Shown one piece after another: positions 1 through 6,775 of a stretch of 10,158 bases of DNA; position 1 is the stretch's first letter, and each line of letters opens with the position of its first letter. The notes below the pieces were generated by a model. The model ran no database searches. It was not told the DNA's origin and was given only the letters and a program-made list of their open reading frames with translations. Source of the DNA: an uncultured Clostridia bacterium (lineage in GTDB: Bacteria; Bacillota; Clostridia; TANB77; CAG-508); contig CAQRYF010000059.1 of assembly GCA_948875265.1 (NCBI GenBank), positions 1 to 10,158 on the forward strand, given 5' to 3'. The position numbers were made by a program, and so were the translations under genes.

Positions 1-35
1 ATATAAATATATAAATATTTTAGGAGGGAATTTTT

Positions 36-1190
36 ATGTTAAAAAACAAATTTAAAATAATTACATTATTATTAGTAATTATTTTGTCAATGACCATTCC
101 AATTGTCAGAGCAGATGATGATACTAATATTAGTGTAGAAAATTCTGATAATATGGATATTAATCCTATTTCTGATGATCCTACTACATCAGAAGATAAT
201 TTCAAAAAAAGTGATGTTTATTTATCTGGAGATAATGTTACAATTGATTATATTGTTGATGGAAATCTATTTGTAGCAGCTGATACAGTTACAATCAATT
301 CTCAAATAGGTGGAGATGCTTTTATTTTTGCAAACAAAGTCATAATTGAAGATCAAGGTTATATTTTTAGTAATTTATTTACTACATGTCAATATGTAGA
401 AATTAAAGGTGTTGTATATGATGTATATGCATTATCTAAAGATGTCTCAATTGCAGATGGATACATCTACAGAGATTTAAAAGTTTTGTGTGATACATTA
501 AATATTACAGGAACTGTAGGAAGAAATGTTTTTGCAAGTTGTGCAAATATATTATTTAACAATGAACAAGATGATAATTCATCTACTGGAGTAATTAGTG
601 GTAATCTTAATTATTCTTCAAAAGATGAGATAACAATACCTGAAGGAGCAGTTTCTGGTGAAACTAACTTTACTAAGGAAATTGTAAATACTCAAGATAA
701 TATTCAAGATTATTTAATAGAAATTGGAACTTTTATTGCAACAGCTTTAATAATCTGGCTATTATGTTTATGGATTACACCTAAATTTTTAAATAATACA
801 AATATTTTAATAACTAAGAAAATATTACCAGTTATTGGCATTGGATTACTAACACCAATTGTTGCTATAATAGCATCAATAATTTTATTTATATTAGGAA
901 TCACATCTTCTATTGGTTTCTTAACTTTAGGCCTATTATTTATTCTACTAGGTATTAGTAACTCAATATTCATAATTGCAATAAATAATCTAGTTTGTAA
1001 TAAATTAAAAGTAGAAAAAACAATTGGAATTTTTGGTATGCTAATTGCTTCATCTGTTGTTTTATGGCTTATAGAATTAATACCTTATATTGGAGGATTA
1101 GTAAAATTTATATCTGTAATTATTGGTCTAGGAATGCTAATTTACTCTATACCAGTTAAATTTAAAAAAGAAAAAGTTGAAGAAGAATAA
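36..1190 (+). CDS. Exported bactofilin-like (polymer-forming) protein with C-terminal membrane domain
   Basis: The 384-residue product starts at ATG 36, 7 nt after a strong AGGAGGG (22-28). Residues 1-26 look like a Sec signal peptide: basic MLKNKFK, a hydrophobic core, and likely cleavage after VRA. An acidic Asp/Asn/Ser linker follows. Residues about 60-210 hold short repeated beta strands such as GDNVTI, DGNLFVAADTVTI and GGDAFIFANKVII, the right-handed beta-helix pattern of bactofilin/DUF583-like proteins. Residues about 227-374 contain roughly five hydrophobic helices (227-247, 264-288, 293-317, 329-348, 354-374), and the tail is charged. Canonical bactofilins are short and cytosolic, so this is a membrane-anchored variant with the helix probably outside the cell. 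Its role is unknown; a cell-envelope scaffold or surface protein is inferred. The promoter lies outside the window. The gene converges on rpe. Confidence 0.7.
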   Translation: MLKNKFKIITLLLVIILSMTIPIVRADDDTNISVENSDNMDINPISDDPTTSEDNFKKSDVYLSGDNVTIDYIVDGNLFVAADTVTINSQIGGDAFIFANKVIIEDQGYIFSNLFTTCQYVEIKGVVYDVYALSKDVSIADGYIYRDLKVLCDTLNITGTVGRNVFASCANILFNNEQDDNSSTGVISGNLNYSSKDEITIPEGAVSGETNFTKEIVNTQDNIQDYLIEIGTFIATALIIWLLCLWITPKFLNNTNILITKKILPVIGIGLLTPIVAIIASIILFILGITSSIGFLTLGLLFILLGISNSIFIIAINNLVCNKLKVEKTIGIFGMLIASSVVLWLIELIPYIGGLVKFISVIIGLGMLIYSIPVKFKKEKVEEE

Positions 1191-1203
1191 TTCGAAAAAA
1201 TCG

Positions 1204-1242
1204 AAAAAATGATCAAGGGGCGCGTCCCCTTAGTCATTTTTT
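1204..1242. terminator. Bidirectional intrinsic terminator between convergent genes
   Basis: GGGG (1217-1220) pairs with CCCC (1226-1229) around loop CGCGT. The stem continues outward through AA/TT, one mismatch and one G-U wobble, then ATGA/TCAT and an A-run/T-run, so each RNA strand ends in about six U. It serves the bactofilin-like gene (+) and rsgA-rpe (-). The TAA stop codon of rpe (1230-1232) lies inside the stem. Confidence 0.85.
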
Positions 1243-1892
1243 AATTCATCAATAATTGTTTTAAAGTTATTTGCCATTAGTATTGCTGTTCCAGCTACTA
1301 ATATATTAGCACCTGCTTTTTTTACTTGTGGAGCAGTTTTTAAATTTATTCCCCCATCAGCCTCTATGTCAATTTCTATATCATTTTTATTTACATACTT
1401 CTTTAGAGCTGATATTTTATCTAACATATCTGTTAACAATGTTTGACCACCTTTTCCTGGCTCTACTGTCATGACTAAACACATATGAATATATGGTAAA
1501 AATTCATATACATCTTCTATATTCGTATCTGGTTTTATTGATATACCCACTTTACAATTATTATGTTTAATATAATCAATAATCTCAAATACTTCTTCTT
1601 TGTTTTTACATGCTTCTAAATGAAATGTTATTATATTAGGTTCTACTGCTAAAAAATCGTCTATTGCACTTTTTATATCTTTTACCATTAAGTGAACATC
1701 TAATGGTAAATTGGATATTCTTTTAATATACGACGTATACTCTAACATCTTTTTATATGTGTCTTTTTCTACAAACTTTCCATCCATTACATCTATATGA
1801 AAATAATCAGTTTTAGCTGATTCTAATTCAAAAAATGTAGCTGATTCTTCTCCATTTCTTACTGATAGTATTGATGTTGAAACTTCTACCAT
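1230..1892 (-). CDS. rpe: Ribulose-phosphate 3-epimerase
   Basis: The 220-residue cytosolic TIM-barrel enzyme interconverts D-ribulose 5-phosphate and D-xylulose 5-phosphate in the pentose phosphate pathway. Family landmarks are visible in order: SILS (7-10), HIDVMDG (32-38), LDVHLM (64-69), a PGKGGQ phosphate-binding loop (145-150), ADGGIN (178-183) and VAGTAI (199-204). The expected metal ligands and acid/base residues H32, D34, H67 and D179 are present, and the length is normal. The ATG at 1892 overlaps the end of rsgA, and its AAGGAGG lies inside rsgA, so translation is probably coupled. Some positions differ from the family norm: VSTSILS replaces the usual APSILS, and MTVEPGKGG replaces MSVNPGFGG. 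The rsgA-rpe neighbourhood, as in Bacillus, supports the standard assignment, but a related phosphosugar epimerase cannot be excluded. The thiN gene that follows rpe in Bacillus subtilis is absent. Confidence 0.88.
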   Translation of the reverse strand: MVEVSTSILSVRNGEESATFFELESAKTDYFHIDVMDGKFVEKDTYKKMLEYTSYIKRISNLPLDVHLMVKDIKSAIDDFLAVEPNIITFHLEACKNKEEVFEIIDYIKHNNCKVGISIKPDTNIEDVYEFLPYIHMCLVMTVEPGKGGQTLLTDMLDKISALKKYVNKNDIEIDIEADGGINLKTAPQVKKAGANILVAGTAILMANNFKTIIDELKND

Positions 1893-2779
1893 TTTCTTTC
1901 CTCCTTATATTTTAATTCTTCATATATTTTGCAAAATCTCTCATATCTTGTTTTATCTATATTTCCATTTTCTATAGCTTCTTTAATTCCACAATTTTCT
2001 TCTTTTATATGAGTACATCCAACAAACTCACAATTCTTTATATTCTCTTTAAACTCCTTGAAATATCTATCTAAATCCTTGCTTTCAATTTCAGATATAT
2101 CAAAAGTAGAAAAGCCTGGTGTATCTGCAATATATGTATCCTCATCTATTCCATATAATTTAATAGCAGTTGTTGTATTTTTTCCTCTTTTATTCTTTTT
2201 ACTTATTTCTCCTTCTTCTGTTATAGTTTTATTAAAGATTCCATTTATTAAAGTTGACTTTCCTACTCCTGAATTCCCTGAAAAAGCATTTACATTATTC
2301 TTTAAGACTTTTCTTAATATATTAATTCCCTTTTGATTTCTTGCCTCTGTTTCAATAACCGTATATCCTATGTTTTCATATACATTCTTTATTTCCTTAA
2401 AAGCACCTTTTTTATCTAAATCTGTTTTATTTAAAACAATCACAGCCTTAATACCCAAATATTCCGCAAAAGCTAATTGTTTATCAAGCATAAGTAAATC
2501 TGGTTTTGGTTCCTTACTTGAAACAACAAAAATAATTTGAGTAATATTTGCAAGTTTAGGTCTTTTAACAAAAACATTTCTATTTTCTATCCTTTCAATT
2601 ACAGCTTGTCTTTTTTCTTCATCCACTATTTCTAATTCCACAAAATCTCCAACAACAGGTGATATTTCATCTTTTCTAAACTTTCCTCTCGCTATAGCTT
2701 CATATACATTTATCTTATTACTACCTTTAACTTGTACTCTGTACAAATTAGCAATATTCTCTAATATTAAACCTCGCAT
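1886..2779 (-). CDS. rsgA: Ribosome small-subunit-dependent GTPase A
   Basis: The 297-residue circularly permuted GTPase acts late in 30S ribosomal subunit maturation. From the ATG at 2779 the domains run as follows: an N-terminal OB fold (about 1-70); G4 motif NKTD (117-120) placed before G1/Walker A GNSGVGKST (168-176); a G2-like RGKNTTT (198-204); G3 DTPG (219-222); and a C-terminal zinc knuckle with C250, C255, H257 and C263. The frame stays open to 2833, but those 18 extra codons are encoded by a palindromic repeat. The ATG at 2779 has a proper AAGGAG 5 nt upstream, and MRGLI matches the usual family N-terminus, so 2779 is preferred. The stop overlaps the rpe start by 7 bp. The gene normally sits directly after prkC; here a nucleotidyltransferase/HEPN-like pair separates them and a separate promoter is visible. 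Confidence 0.93.
   Translation of the reverse strand: MRGLILENIANLYRVQVKGSNKINVYEAIARGKFRKDEISPVVGDFVELEIVDEEKRQAVIERIENRNVFVKRPKLANITQIIFVVSSKEPKPDLLMLDKQLAFAEYLGIKAVIVLNKTDLDKKGAFKEIKNVYENIGYTVIETEARNQKGINILRKVLKNNVNAFSGNSGVGKSTLINGIFNKTITEEGEISKKNKRGKNTTTAIKLYGIDEDTYIADTPGFSTFDISEIESKDLDRYFKEFKENIKNCEFVGCTHIKEENCGIKEAIENGNIDKTRYERFCKIYEELKYKEERKW
1900..1906 (-). promoter_or_regulatory. rpe ribosome binding site inside rsgA
   Basis: AAGGAGG lies 7 nt before the rpe ATG and within the final codons of rsgA (KEERKW). This arrangement suggests translational coupling of the two genes. Confidence 0.8.
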
Positions 2780-2784
2780 TTTCA

Positions 2785-2790
2785 CTCCTT
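2785..2790 (-). promoter_or_regulatory. rsgA ribosome binding site (decides the start)
   Basis: AAGGAG is spaced 5 nt from the ATG at 2779. The alternative in-frame ATG at 2833 has no comparable purine-rich site upstream (the preceding bases are AGTGTTTTAAA), so this site supports the shorter rsgA. Confidence 0.8.
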
Positions 2791-2801
2791 TTGTCCTATT
2801 G

Positions 2802-2832
2802 TGTCCCATTGGGGACGTTTCTGTTTGGGACA
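2802..2832. repeat. Small GTCCC-type palindromic repeat in the rsgA leader
   Basis: A perfect 7-bp inverted repeat, TGTCCCA (2802-2808) and TGGGACA (2826-2832), encloses GGGGACG (2811-2817). That inner segment can alternatively pair with GTCCC at 2803-2807, and a degenerate GTCCT follows the same theme at 2793-2797. The G/C-rich blocks stand out from the AT-rich surroundings. From memory, intergenic elements of this GGGAC...GTCCC style are abundant in some clostridial genomes; copy number here cannot be tested from one window. Confidence 0.6.
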
Positions 2833-2973
2833 TTTTAAAACACTATATGTTACTTTTATTGTTTTTCTATCATTTTGTTACTTCCATGTAATCTTATTTC
2901 TTCTAAAGTTTTAATTAAACTTATTTCTGTAATAATTTTCTACTTTCAATAACCTTATCTTTCCTTTTTGCTT

Positions 2974-3002
2974 ATTATATATTATTTTTTTATAGTTGTC
3001 TA
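2974..3002 (-). promoter_or_regulatory. Probable sigma-A promoter for rsgA-rpe
   Basis: On the minus strand, TAGACA (3002-2997; 5 of 6 to TTGACA) is followed after 17 bp by a perfect TATAAT (2979-2974). Transcription would start near 2967, giving a leader of about 190 nt. It lies just downstream of the hairpin that ends the preceding unit, which makes rsgA-rpe an independent transcription unit. Confidence 0.6.
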
Positions 3003-3023
3003 TTCAAATTCTTGTTTTTAAGC

Positions 3024-3063
3024 AAAATATCCAGCTTAAGATTATTCTCAAACTGGATATTTT
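3024..3063 (-). terminator. Strand-specific hairpin terminator after the MNT/HEPN-like pair
   Basis: An 11-bp perfect stem, AAAATATCCAG / CTGGATATTTT, continues in minus-strand RNA through a U-G wobble, then UUGAGA/UCUUAA (one G-U) to loop AUAA, about 18 bp in total. In plus-strand RNA the two wobbles become C-A and A-C mismatches, so the structure fits minus-strand transcription. The U-run (UUUU, then GCUU) is short. Confidence 0.65.
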
Positions 3064-3109
3064 TTATTTATTATTGTTTACTTTAACAATTCTCTTTTAC
3101 TTATTTTGA

Positions 3110-3496
3110 CTAAAATTCACTTAATTTTTGAATTAACTTCTTAATCTCAACAATATACTTGTCTTTTATGTCATCATAAATTTCTCTTGAAGTTTCTTCA
3201 TCATATAAATGTGATAATGTATTTCTTGAAAGCATCATTTTTATCCACATTTCACCATTTTCTATTAACCCTATTGAAAAAGATTCTTTTATAATTTCTC
3301 TTGGGCTTCCTATTTTCCCTGATACTCCCTGATATTCTAAATAATCCTTCATAGTCTTCCAAGCAAGTTCAAAAGTAAATTCAAATCTATGTAATACTCC
3401 ATCTATAGCCAAATCAGTAGGTTCTTCTTTTAATGCTTCCTCTAATCTACTAGTTGCATTTACCAAGTCTTGTTTTCTTTCTTCAAATCTTTTCAT
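3110..3496 (-). CDS. HI0074-family nucleotidyltransferase-partner protein (HEPN-like, HepT-type)
   Basis: The 128-residue all-helical product shows the HI0074-family signature: RFEFTFELAWKTMKDYL (37-53), SPREIIKESF (64-73), GLI (76-78) and RNTLSHLYDE (91-100). The last contains the HEPN superfamily R-x4-H-x-Y pattern (R91, H96, Y98). In characterised type VII toxin-antitoxins, HepT is an RNase with this motif, and the partner MntA silences it by adding AMP to the tyrosine. The ATG overlaps the MNT stop by one base (TAATG), and AAGGAG at 3507-3512 serves it, so the two are translated as a pair. A hairpin follows at 3024-3063. Family and partnership are clear. Whether it is an active toxin or the structural substrate-binding subunit originally proposed for HI0074 is not decidable from sequence. 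Confidence 0.85.
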   Translation of the reverse strand: MKRFEERKQDLVNATSRLEEALKEEPTDLAIDGVLHRFEFTFELAWKTMKDYLEYQGVSGKIGSPREIIKESFSIGLIENGEMWIKMMLSRNTLSHLYDEETSREIYDDIKDKYIVEIKKLIQKLSEF

Positions 3497-3783
3497 TAGA
3501 AATCAACTCCTTCCGATAATATTGATTCTAATAGTTCTTTTTTTGTCTTTTCATTTACAAAAATCAAATCTAGTTTATAAATAATATCTAATTTATCTAT
3601 TTCTTCTCTTATTTTATATTCATCCTCTTTTTTTACATTTTCAAATATTGCTAAGTCTATATCAGAAGTATTTTTATAATCTCCTCTAGCTCTTGAACCA
3701 AATATTTTAAATACATATTCTGGATTATTTTCTATTACTTCCTTTATTAAATTATAAGTTACTTGTGTTAATCCGAATTTCAT
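3496..3783 (-). CDS. Minimal nucleotidyltransferase (MNT / MntA-like, HI0073-type)
   Basis: The 95-residue protein is a minimal polymerase-beta-fold nucleotidyltransferase. It has GSRARG (29-34), SDIDLAI (40-46) with metal ligands D41 and D43, and a probable third carboxylate D72 in KLDLIFV, so the active site looks intact. Proteins of this size act with a small helical HEPN-like partner, here the next gene. In type VII systems MntA is the antitoxin that AMPylates HepT. The start at 3783 is preceded by GAGG at 7 nt spacing. It begins 25 bp after the prkC stop with no terminator between, so it is probably transcribed with prpC-prkC. An antitoxin role is inferred from family and pairing; other small-molecule or protein nucleotidyl transfer is possible. 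Confidence 0.85.
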   Translation of the reverse strand: MKFGLTQVTYNLIKEVIENNPEYVFKIFGSRARGDYKNTSDIDLAIFENVKKEDEYKIREEIDKLDIIYKLDLIFVNEKTKKELLESILSEGVDF

Positions 3784-3808
3784 TTTTTTACCTCATTGTT
3801 TTATATAA

Positions 3809-5797
3809 TTAAAAACTTACAGATGTATCATTATTAAAGTTTACAGTTTTTGTTCTAGTCCAACTTCCACCATTTGAATCTGTTATTGTAAGAGTTAAAT
3901 CCATTGAACCTTTTCCACTTATTGATGCTGATTTACTTGTAGTGTTTTTATCTACTCCAGAATCTGAATATAAGGTTGTGCCTCCTGATTTTAATGTAAT
4001 ACTTACTGTCTTAGCAGTCGAAGATGTTGCACCTGAAGTTGAATTTCCATTTTCTTCAGTATAACCTCCTGTTATTGATTTTACATTTATACTTACATTC
4101 ATTGTTTTAGAAGCTTCATAACTATTTATTGTTATAGTTATAGATGAACCTTTATCAACTGACTTTCCAGAATCTATACTTTGTTTTAATACTATGCCAG
4201 TATCTTTAGAACTATCTTCTGTTGTTGCAATAGTTACAACAAATCCTAATGATTCTAATGATTTTTTAGCATCTGATTGAGTTTTTCCTATAACATCTGG
4301 TACTGTTGATTTCTCTGTTCCTGTACTTACATGAATTTTCACGGTGTCTCCTGCAAACGCTTCTGTATCTGGGTCTATTTCTTGGCTAATTACATATCCT
4401 TCTTTAACAGTTTTACTAGTTTCTTCTATAACCTCTACTTTTAACTTAGCCTCTTCAAGCAACTTTATAGCTTCTTCTTTCTCTTTTCCCTTTACATTAG
4501 GTACCTTGGTTTTTTCTTGTCCCTTACTTATTACTACTTTTACTGTACTACCTTGTTTTACCTTATTATATTTTTCCATATAGAATGGGTCTTGTGATAT
4601 AACAAATCCTTCTGGTACATCTTTATTATACTCTTCTTTTTCTACCTCAAACTTTAACTTTGCATTTTCAACCTCTTTTTGTGCCTCTTCTTTAGCTAGC
4701 CCTACAACATTCGGAAGTTCTACTTCTGGTGGATTAGTTATATTAAGTGCAAGCATTGTTCCTCCCAAACTTAATACAAATAATAATATTAGGCCTATAA
4801 AAACACTTAACTTTTTATGATTTTTTATAAATGACTTTAGCTTTCCTTCTTTTTTTTCTTTTTTATTTTTATTTCTAGGTCCTTCTTCTATGTTTCCATA
4901 CATATCTATGTTTATCTTTTGTGTTCTAGCTGTTGGATCATATTCTTTATCATCTACAAAATCTCCGTTTGGATTTTTTAAAGCTTTTCTTAAATCTAAT
5001 AACATTTCTGTTGATGATTGATATCTTAATGTTGTATCTTTTTGTAAGGCTTTCATAATTATTTTATTAACCGCTGTTGGAACATTTGGATTAATTTCTA
5101 TTGGTTCTTCTGGTTCTTCTTGCATATGCTTTAAAGCTACTGACACAGGTGTATCTGCATCAAAAGGAACTTTTCCTGTCATCATCTCATACATAACAAC
5201 ACCTAAAGAATACAAATCTGATTTTGCATCTGTAAAGCCACCTCTTGCATGCTCTGGTGAAAAATAATGTACTGAACCTATTGTTGTTCCAAAAGCTGTT
5301 ATTGTTGAATTAGATACTGCTTTTGCTATTCCAAAGTCTGTTACTTTAGCAATTCCGTCTTCTGTTATTATAATATTATGTGGCTTTATATCTCTATGTA
5401 TAATGTTATTTCTATGTGCCACCTCTAAGGCTGAAGCAATTTGTATTGCTACATTTACTGACCATTTCCATGGTAATGGTCCTCTTTCTTCTATTATTAT
5501 TTCCTTTAAAGTTTTTCCTTGAATTAATTCCATTACAATATAATATAGATTTTCCTCTACTCCTACATCATAAATTGATACAATATTTGGATGAGTTAAT
5601 CTTGCTGCAGATTGTGCTTCACCTTCAAATCTTTTTATAAATTCTTCATCTGTAGTAAATTCATCTCTTAATATTTTAACAGCTACATTTCTTTTTAAGA
5701 TTTTATCTGTTGCTTTATATACTGTAGCCATTCCTCCATTACCTATCTTTTCAATAATCTCATATCTATTACCTAATAGTTTACCTTCTAAAATCAT
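3809..5797 (-). CDS. prkC: PASTA-domain Ser/Thr protein kinase PrkC
   Basis: The 662-residue single-pass membrane kinase senses muropeptides or lipid II outside and phosphorylates cytosolic proteins. The kinase domain (about 10-270) has a glycine-rich loop GNGGMATVY (19-27), K41 in VAVK, HRDIKPHN (134-141), DFG (154-156), an activation segment with several Thr (TTIGSVHYFSPE, 171-182) and SDLYSLG (193-199). A basic juxtamembrane stretch (about 309-330) and a transmembrane helix (about 331-351) follow. Three PASTA repeats come next (about 359-426, 430-493, 498-559), each opening with a VPNV/VPDV-type motif, and then a Ser/Thr/Gly-rich beta-strand C-terminal segment (565-662). Length and architecture match Bacillus PrkC (three PASTA plus an Ig-like end). 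AAGGAG (5806-5811) precedes the start. It lies 44 bp after prpC in the same probable operon. Confidence 0.95.
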   Translation of the reverse strand: MILEGKLLGNRYEIIEKIGNGGMATVYKATDKILKRNVAVKILRDEFTTDEEFIKRFEGEAQSAARLTHPNIVSIYDVGVEENLYYIVMELIQGKTLKEIIIEERGPLPWKWSVNVAIQIASALEVAHRNNIIHRDIKPHNIIITEDGIAKVTDFGIAKAVSNSTITAFGTTIGSVHYFSPEHARGGFTDAKSDLYSLGVVMYEMMTGKVPFDADTPVSVALKHMQEEPEEPIEINPNVPTAVNKIIMKALQKDTTLRYQSSTEMLLDLRKALKNPNGDFVDDKEYDPTARTQKINIDMYGNIEEGPRNKNKKEKKEGKLKSFIKNHKKLSVFIGLILLFVLSLGGTMLALNITNPPEVELPNVVGLAKEEAQKEVENAKLKFEVEKEEYNKDVPEGFVISQDPFYMEKYNKVKQGSTVKVVISKGQEKTKVPNVKGKEKEEAIKLLEEAKLKVEVIEETSKTVKEGYVISQEIDPDTEAFAGDTVKIHVSTGTEKSTVPDVIGKTQSDAKKSLESLGFVVTIATTEDSSKDTGIVLKQSIDSGKSVDKGSSITITINSYEASKTMNVSINVKSITGGYTEENGNSTSGATSSTAKTVSITLKSGGTTLYSDSGVDKNTTSKSASISGKGSMDLTLTITDSNGGSWTRTKTVNFNNDTSVSF

Positions 5798-5841
5798 ATT
5801 TATCTCTCCTTAAAAAAGTTTATATGTGAATAGTTGTATCG

Positions 5842-6576
5842 TTATATATTTTTTATAACAATAACTGTTATATTATCATAACCTCCATTATTATTTGCAA
5901 TTTCTACTAATTCTTTTGGAGCTTGTTCAATATCCTTTTTGGCCCATCTAAAAATCTCTTCTTGTGGTACTAAATTTGACAAACCATCTGAATTCATTAT
6001 TAAAATATCATCTTTTAAAAATCCTTTAACCATTACATCTGGTTCTACAAAAGCATTACATCCTAATGCTTTCATTAACATATTTTTTTGAGGATGATGA
6101 ACTGCTTCTTCTTGTGTAATAGTTCCATCCTTCACCAATTTTTGAACATAACTATGATCTTGTGTCAATTTTCTCATAAATTCTTTTCTTATTCTATAAA
6201 CTCTACTATCTCCTACATGTCCAATAAATACTCTATTATTATATATTAAACATACTTCTAAAGTAGTACCCATTCCTTCAAGTTCTTTACTTTCTTTTGA
6301 TTTCTCATATACTACCATATTAGCATATTCTACGCTACTACCTACTAATTGAATTATACTTTCCTTATCTTTTTCTATCTCTTTAAAATTATTTTCTATA
6401 TAATTCTTCGCTGATTGAATCGCAAGCTTACTTGCTATTTCTCCTCCATTATATCCTCCCATGCCATCAGCTAACATATATAATTGAACTTGGTCTAATG
6501 AATCAGATATATAATATGAATCTTGATTTTTTTCTCTTACTCTACCTATATCAGACTTTGCATAAGCCTTTATCAT
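5842..6576 (-). CDS. prpC: PP2C-family Ser/Thr protein phosphatase (Stp/PrpC)
   Basis: The 244-residue cytosolic Mn/Mg-dependent phosphatase reverses PrkC phosphorylation. PP2C motifs appear in order: REKNQD (14-19), ADGMGG (36-41), GMGTT (101-105), HVGDSR (120-125), NSDGLS (195-200) and GGYDNIT (231-237). Metal-binding aspartates D19, D37, D197 and D234 are all present, and the length is typical of bacterial Stp/PrpC. The start at 6576 follows GAGG (6584-6587) at 7 nt spacing. It is the first gene of the unit: a terminator ends the preceding gene at 6737-6763 and a probable promoter lies at 6618-6645. prkC follows after 44 bp. The rlmN gene that usually precedes prpC in Bacillus is not here. 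Confidence 0.95.
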   Translation of the reverse strand: MIKAYAKSDIGRVREKNQDSYYISDSLDQVQLYMLADGMGGYNGGEIASKLAIQSAKNYIENNFKEIEKDKESIIQLVGSSVEYANMVVYEKSKESKELEGMGTTLEVCLIYNNRVFIGHVGDSRVYRIRKEFMRKLTQDHSYVQKLVKDGTITQEEAVHHPQKNMLMKALGCNAFVEPDVMVKGFLKDDILIMNSDGLSNLVPQEEIFRWAKKDIEQAPKELVEIANNNGGYDNITVIVIKNI

Positions 6577-6617
6577 TTTCTCACCTCTTTTTCTATTTAA
6601 TATTTCTATTTTATTTG

Positions 6618-6645
6618 ATTATATTAGTCCTATTTTATATTACAA
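6618..6645 (-). promoter_or_regulatory. Candidate promoter for prpC-prkC
   Basis: TTGTAA (6645-6640; 4 of 6) and a perfect TATAAT (6623-6618) are separated by 16 bp on the minus strand, about 42 nt upstream of the prpC start. The region is so AT-rich that chance matches are possible. Confidence 0.45.
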
Positions 6646-6736
6646 CATATATATATCACAACTTATATTTTTTTGCAATTCTTTTAACATTTATATTTAT
6701 TTTTATTTTAAAAAATAATTTTGATATTCACATATC

Positions 6737-6763
6737 AAAAAAGTAGAGTCTTACCTCTACTTT
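6737..6763 (-). terminator. Intrinsic terminator of the prepilin-like gene
   Basis: A perfect 9-bp stem, AAAGTAGAG / CTCTACTTT, with a 6-nt loop runs on the minus strand directly into a T-run and sits 13 bp after the stop codon. It separates the prepilin-like gene from prpC. Confidence 0.85.
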
Positions 6764-6775
6764 AGTTATTTATAT

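Larger units (their letters stand above)
2833..3109. other. Intergenic region between the MNT/HEPN-like pair and rsgA
   Basis: This T-rich stretch of about 277 bp (on +) carries no gene that can be supported. It holds a hairpin terminator (3024-3063), a probable rsgA promoter (2974-3002) and a predicted leader of about 190 nt that ends in the palindromic repeat. No riboswitch-like conserved core was recognised. Confidence 0.6.

Noticed and set aside
1192..1209. A tandem 9-bp repeat TCGAAAAAA x2 after the bactofilin-like gene.
   Set aside because: It is only two units of A-rich sequence and is sufficiently explained as the A-tract flank of the bidirectional terminator.
2780..2833. The longer rsgA start at ATG 2833.
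   Set aside because: The extension is encoded by the palindromic repeat and has no ribosome site, while ATG 2779 has AAGGAG and matches the usual RsgA N-terminus.
2856..2939. A 27-codon open stretch on the minus strand reading LIKTLEEIRLHGSNKMIEKQ before a stop, within the rsgA leader.
   Set aside because: It looks protein-like but has no ATG/GTG/TTG start near its beginning and no ribosome site; only a 5-codon piece follows its internal ATG. It could be a gene remnant, but there is no support beyond composition.
5416..5640. An open frame on the plus strand opposite the prkC kinase domain.
   Set aside because: It is low-complexity Leu/Phe-rich antisense to a strongly conserved kinase, with no ribosome site and no recognisable domain.
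6432..6746. A 104-codon plus-strand open frame spanning the prpC start and upstream region.
   Set aside because: It is antisense to the prpC N-terminus and runs through the AT-rich promoter region into the terminator; the hydrophobic Tyr/Leu/Ile/Phe composition is an artefact of AT-rich DNA.
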